A stretch of DNA of 64,000 nucleotides from assembly GCF_900163655.1 (NCBI RefSeq), contig NZ_FWFG01000092.1, positions 1 to 64,000 of the forward strand, given 5' to 3'. A program made the position numbers and the translations under genes. The notes beneath the pieces were generated by a model. It did not search any database. It was not told where the DNA came from and saw nothing but the letters and a program-made list of their open reading frames with translations. Below, piece by piece: positions 62,364 to 64,000 of the stretch. The stretch's first letter is position 1. Each line of letters starts with the position of its first letter. Source of the DNA: Brachybacterium nesterenkovii. Its GTDB lineage: Bacteria > Actinomycetota > Actinomycetes > Actinomycetales > Dermabacteraceae.

Positions 62364-63782
62364 GTGCCCACTGCCACCAGCCCCGACGCGTCCGCCGTCG
62401 CGCCGCGCGCACCGCGCTGGAAGCGCTGGGGCCGGGCGGTCCTGCTGTTCGTGGGCTGCTGGGCGGCGGGCTTCCTCGTCTGGGCGGTCAGCCTGGGCCT
62501 GGTGCTGGAGACGACCCCGGTCCTCACCCGCGCGCAGACCCTCGCCGTCGGCCTGGTCGACCCGGCGCTCGGTCTGCTGCTGTCGGCAGCCGTCGGTCCG
62601 ATGCGCCGGGCCGGACGCTGGAACCTGGCGATCGCGGCGATCGGATGCGCGAGCACCTGGGCGGGCCCTGCCGTTCTCGTGGCCCTGACGCGACTGGGGC
62701 GCGAGCGCTCCCTGCCGCTGGCCGTGACCGCCGTCGCCCTGGTCACCGCTATCTCGATGGGCTGGGAGGGCGCGCTGTACGGCTTCGACGGCATGGGGCG
62801 CGGTGACATCCTCGGAATGGCGGTGCTGATGGCGGCCCTCGGCACCGCCTTCGTCCTGTGGGGCTGGGCGCAGGGCACGCGCACCGCGCTCATCGCGTCG
62901 CTGCGGGCCCAGGCCGCCTCGGCCGAAGAGGCCCGTGCCGCGCTCGTCCGTGAGCACGAGGCGCTGGCGACCCGGCGCGAGGCGGAGGTCGATGGCGCCG
63001 TGGCTCGTGAGCGCACCGCCCTGGCCCGCGACATGCACGACAGCGTGGCCCATCACCTGGCCGTGATCTCCTTGCACGCCGGGGCGCTCGCCTACCGTGA
63101 GGACATGCCGCCCGAGCAGGCGCGCGAGCTCGGCGCGACGCTGCGCGAGAGCGCGCAGCGGGCCAACATCGAGCTGGCGAGCGTGCTCGCAGCCCTGCGC
63201 GAGGGCTCCGGCATCCAGAGCACAGCTCCGCTGCTGGGCGAGGACTGGTTCGAGGAGCTCCTGGCCCGGGAGGAGGCGCTGGGGGCGCGGGTCGAGGCGC
63301 GGCGCGAGGTCGATGTCGCGGCCCTCCCCCGAACCGTCGCGACCGCGCTCGAGCGCTCGCTCGACGAGGCCCTGCTCAACGCCCGCAAGCACAGTCCCGG
63401 CGCACCGGTGCAGGTGACGCTGCGGCACCTGCCTGCACCGGGCGGAGCTGTGGACGGGGAGGCGGACCGGGTGATGCTGACCGTGCGGAATCCGATCGGG
63501 GCCTGGGCGGACATGGCGGGCACCGCGGTCGGAGACGCCCCCGCCGGGAGCGCTCAGGCAGTGGACGGGCAGGATGCCGCGCGCACGTCTACGCGGGGGG
63601 CTCCGGGGGCATCGCGCGAGGAGACGACCGCACCGGTGACCGGCACGGGCTTCGGGCTCATCGGCCTCGCGGAGAGGGCCAGACTGCTCGGGGGCCGGGC
63701 ACGCAGCGGCACGACGACGGGCGAGGACGGACGGAGCATGTTCGAGGTGGAGGTGGAGCTGCCGTGGGAGACGCCGGCATGA
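62364..63782 (+). CDS. NarL-type sensor histidine kinase
   Basis: 472 aa. Four or five membrane helices in residues 25-170, a coiled coil (about 175-215), then the HisKA_3 box ERTALARDMHDSVAHHLAV with phospho-acceptor H225. The HATPase part has N-box EALLNARKHSPGA and a G-box GTGFGLIGLAERARLLGG, split by a 60-residue Ala/Gly/Asp insertion. It phosphorylates the response regulator encoded directly after (ATGA overlap). The signal is unknown. Confidence 0.9.
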   Translation: MPTATSPDASAVAPRAPRWKRWGRAVLLFVGCWAAGFLVWAVSLGLVLETTPVLTRAQTLAVGLVDPALGLLLSAAVGPMRRAGRWNLAIAAIGCASTWAGPAVLVALTRLGRERSLPLAVTAVALVTAISMGWEGALYGFDGMGRGDILGMAVLMAALGTAFVLWGWAQGTRTALIASLRAQAASAEEARAALVREHEALATRREAEVDGAVARERTALARDMHDSVAHHLAVISLHAGALAYREDMPPEQARELGATLRESAQRANIELASVLAALREGSGIQSTAPLLGEDWFEELLAREEALGARVEARREVDVAALPRTVATALERSLDEALLNARKHSPGAPVQVTLRHLPAPGGAVDGEADRVMLTVRNPIGAWADMAGTAVGDAPAGSAQAVDGQDAARTSTRGAPGASREETTAPVTGTGFGLIGLAERARLLGGRARSGTTTGEDGRSMFEVEVELPWETPA

Positions 63783-64000
63783 CGGGGACGACGAGCAGGC
63801 AGATCAGGGTGCTGATCGCCGACGACGAGGCACTCATGCGCTCCGGCCTGCGCCTCCTGGTCGACGGGACCCACGGCATCGCTGTGGTCGGCGAGTGCTC
63901 CGACGGCGACGAGGCCCTCGCCCGGGCCGACGCCCTGGACCCGGACGTGATCCTCATGGACGTCCGCATGCCGCGCCTGGACGGGATCGAGGCCACGCGC
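63779..64000 (+). CDS. Response regulator, NarL/FixJ type (cut by window end)
   Basis: The first 74 residues are visible: receiver domain with IRVLIADDEALMRSGL, the phosphorylated Asp at D61 in ILMDVRMPRLDGIEATR. The DNA-binding domain would lie beyond the window; LuxR-type HTH is expected from the paired HisKA_3 kinase. Confidence 0.88.
   Translation, partial: MTGTTSRQIRVLIADDEALMRSGLRLLVDGTHGIAVVGECSDGDEALARADALDPDVILMDVRMPRLDGIEATR

Overview
The window is very GC-rich DNA with many GTG starts, Rpf-type transglycosylase-like wall proteins and several promoters that appear to lack a leader. This points to a high-GC Gram-positive actinobacterium. My best guess is a Micrococcales member such as Brachybacterium, inferred from general resemblance and not tested by any search. 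No rRNA, tRNA, CRISPR array, insertion sequence or prophage was recognised.

Layout. (A) 1-6.3 kb, + strand: a surface-glycan block with a PglF-like sugar dehydratase, a PglE-like aminotransferase, a PIG-L deacetylase, a Wzx-like flippase and a frameshifted glycosyltransferase. (B) 6.3-14 kb: a GT2 glycosyltransferase, glycogen phosphorylase, a 0.95-kb repeat-rich intergenic stretch, an EmrB-type exporter and an M48 protease. (C) 14.2-19.7 kb: a low-molecular-weight tyrosine phosphatase and a MauE-thioredoxin fusion converge on a manA-PqqD-HprK-like operon; VanZ follows. (D) 19.7-43.2 kb: a large exopolysaccharide/capsule locus, almost all on the - strand. Its main operon starts at 43195 with a Wzz/tyrosine-kinase and runs through at least eleven genes that overlap or nearly touch. 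These cover several glycosyltransferases, a polysialyltransferase-like protein, NeuA, a four-part NeuB fusion, a broken acyltransferase, a Wzy-like polymerase, a nucleotidyltransferase-GT4 fusion and a GT2-GT4 fusion. Downstream are an ABC exporter, further glycosyltransferases and the initiating phosphoglycosyltransferase. (E) 43.3-49.6 kb: two paralogous Rpf-like secreted proteins with a shared upstream motif, PoxB, and a GT2-PIG-L fusion. (F) 49.7-64 kb: a MacA/MacB-like exporter, a lipoprotein-dependent carbohydrate ABC importer, an MFS transporter, a damaged UspA gene, an ornithine-cyclodeaminase-like enzyme, a CPBP protease, a YqeB-like membrane protein, and a NarL-type two-component pair cut by the window end.

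How it fits together. The sugar transferase (19716-21281) would load the first sugar-phosphate on undecaprenyl phosphate. The many GT2/GT4 enzymes would extend the repeat unit. Wzx (3734-5182) and the Wzy-like protein (31904-33094) would flip and polymerise it. The Wzz/BY-kinase would set chain length, with the LMW phosphatase as its probable counterpart. NeuA, NeuB and the polysialyltransferase-like gene suggest a nonulosonic (sialic-type) acid in the glycan. ManA supplies mannose/fructose phosphates.

The least explained part is an HprK-like kinase with two PqqD-like modules (16.3-18.0 kb) sharing the locus with an NTP_transf_5-like nucleotidyltransferase fused to a glycosyltransferase (29.9-31.9 kb). 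This resembles a cassette that sequence databases name but that, as far as I know, has no assigned function. Four or five genes carry frameshifts or deletions. Two of these lie in slippage-prone tracts of glycan-modifying genes and could be real switches or sequencing errors.
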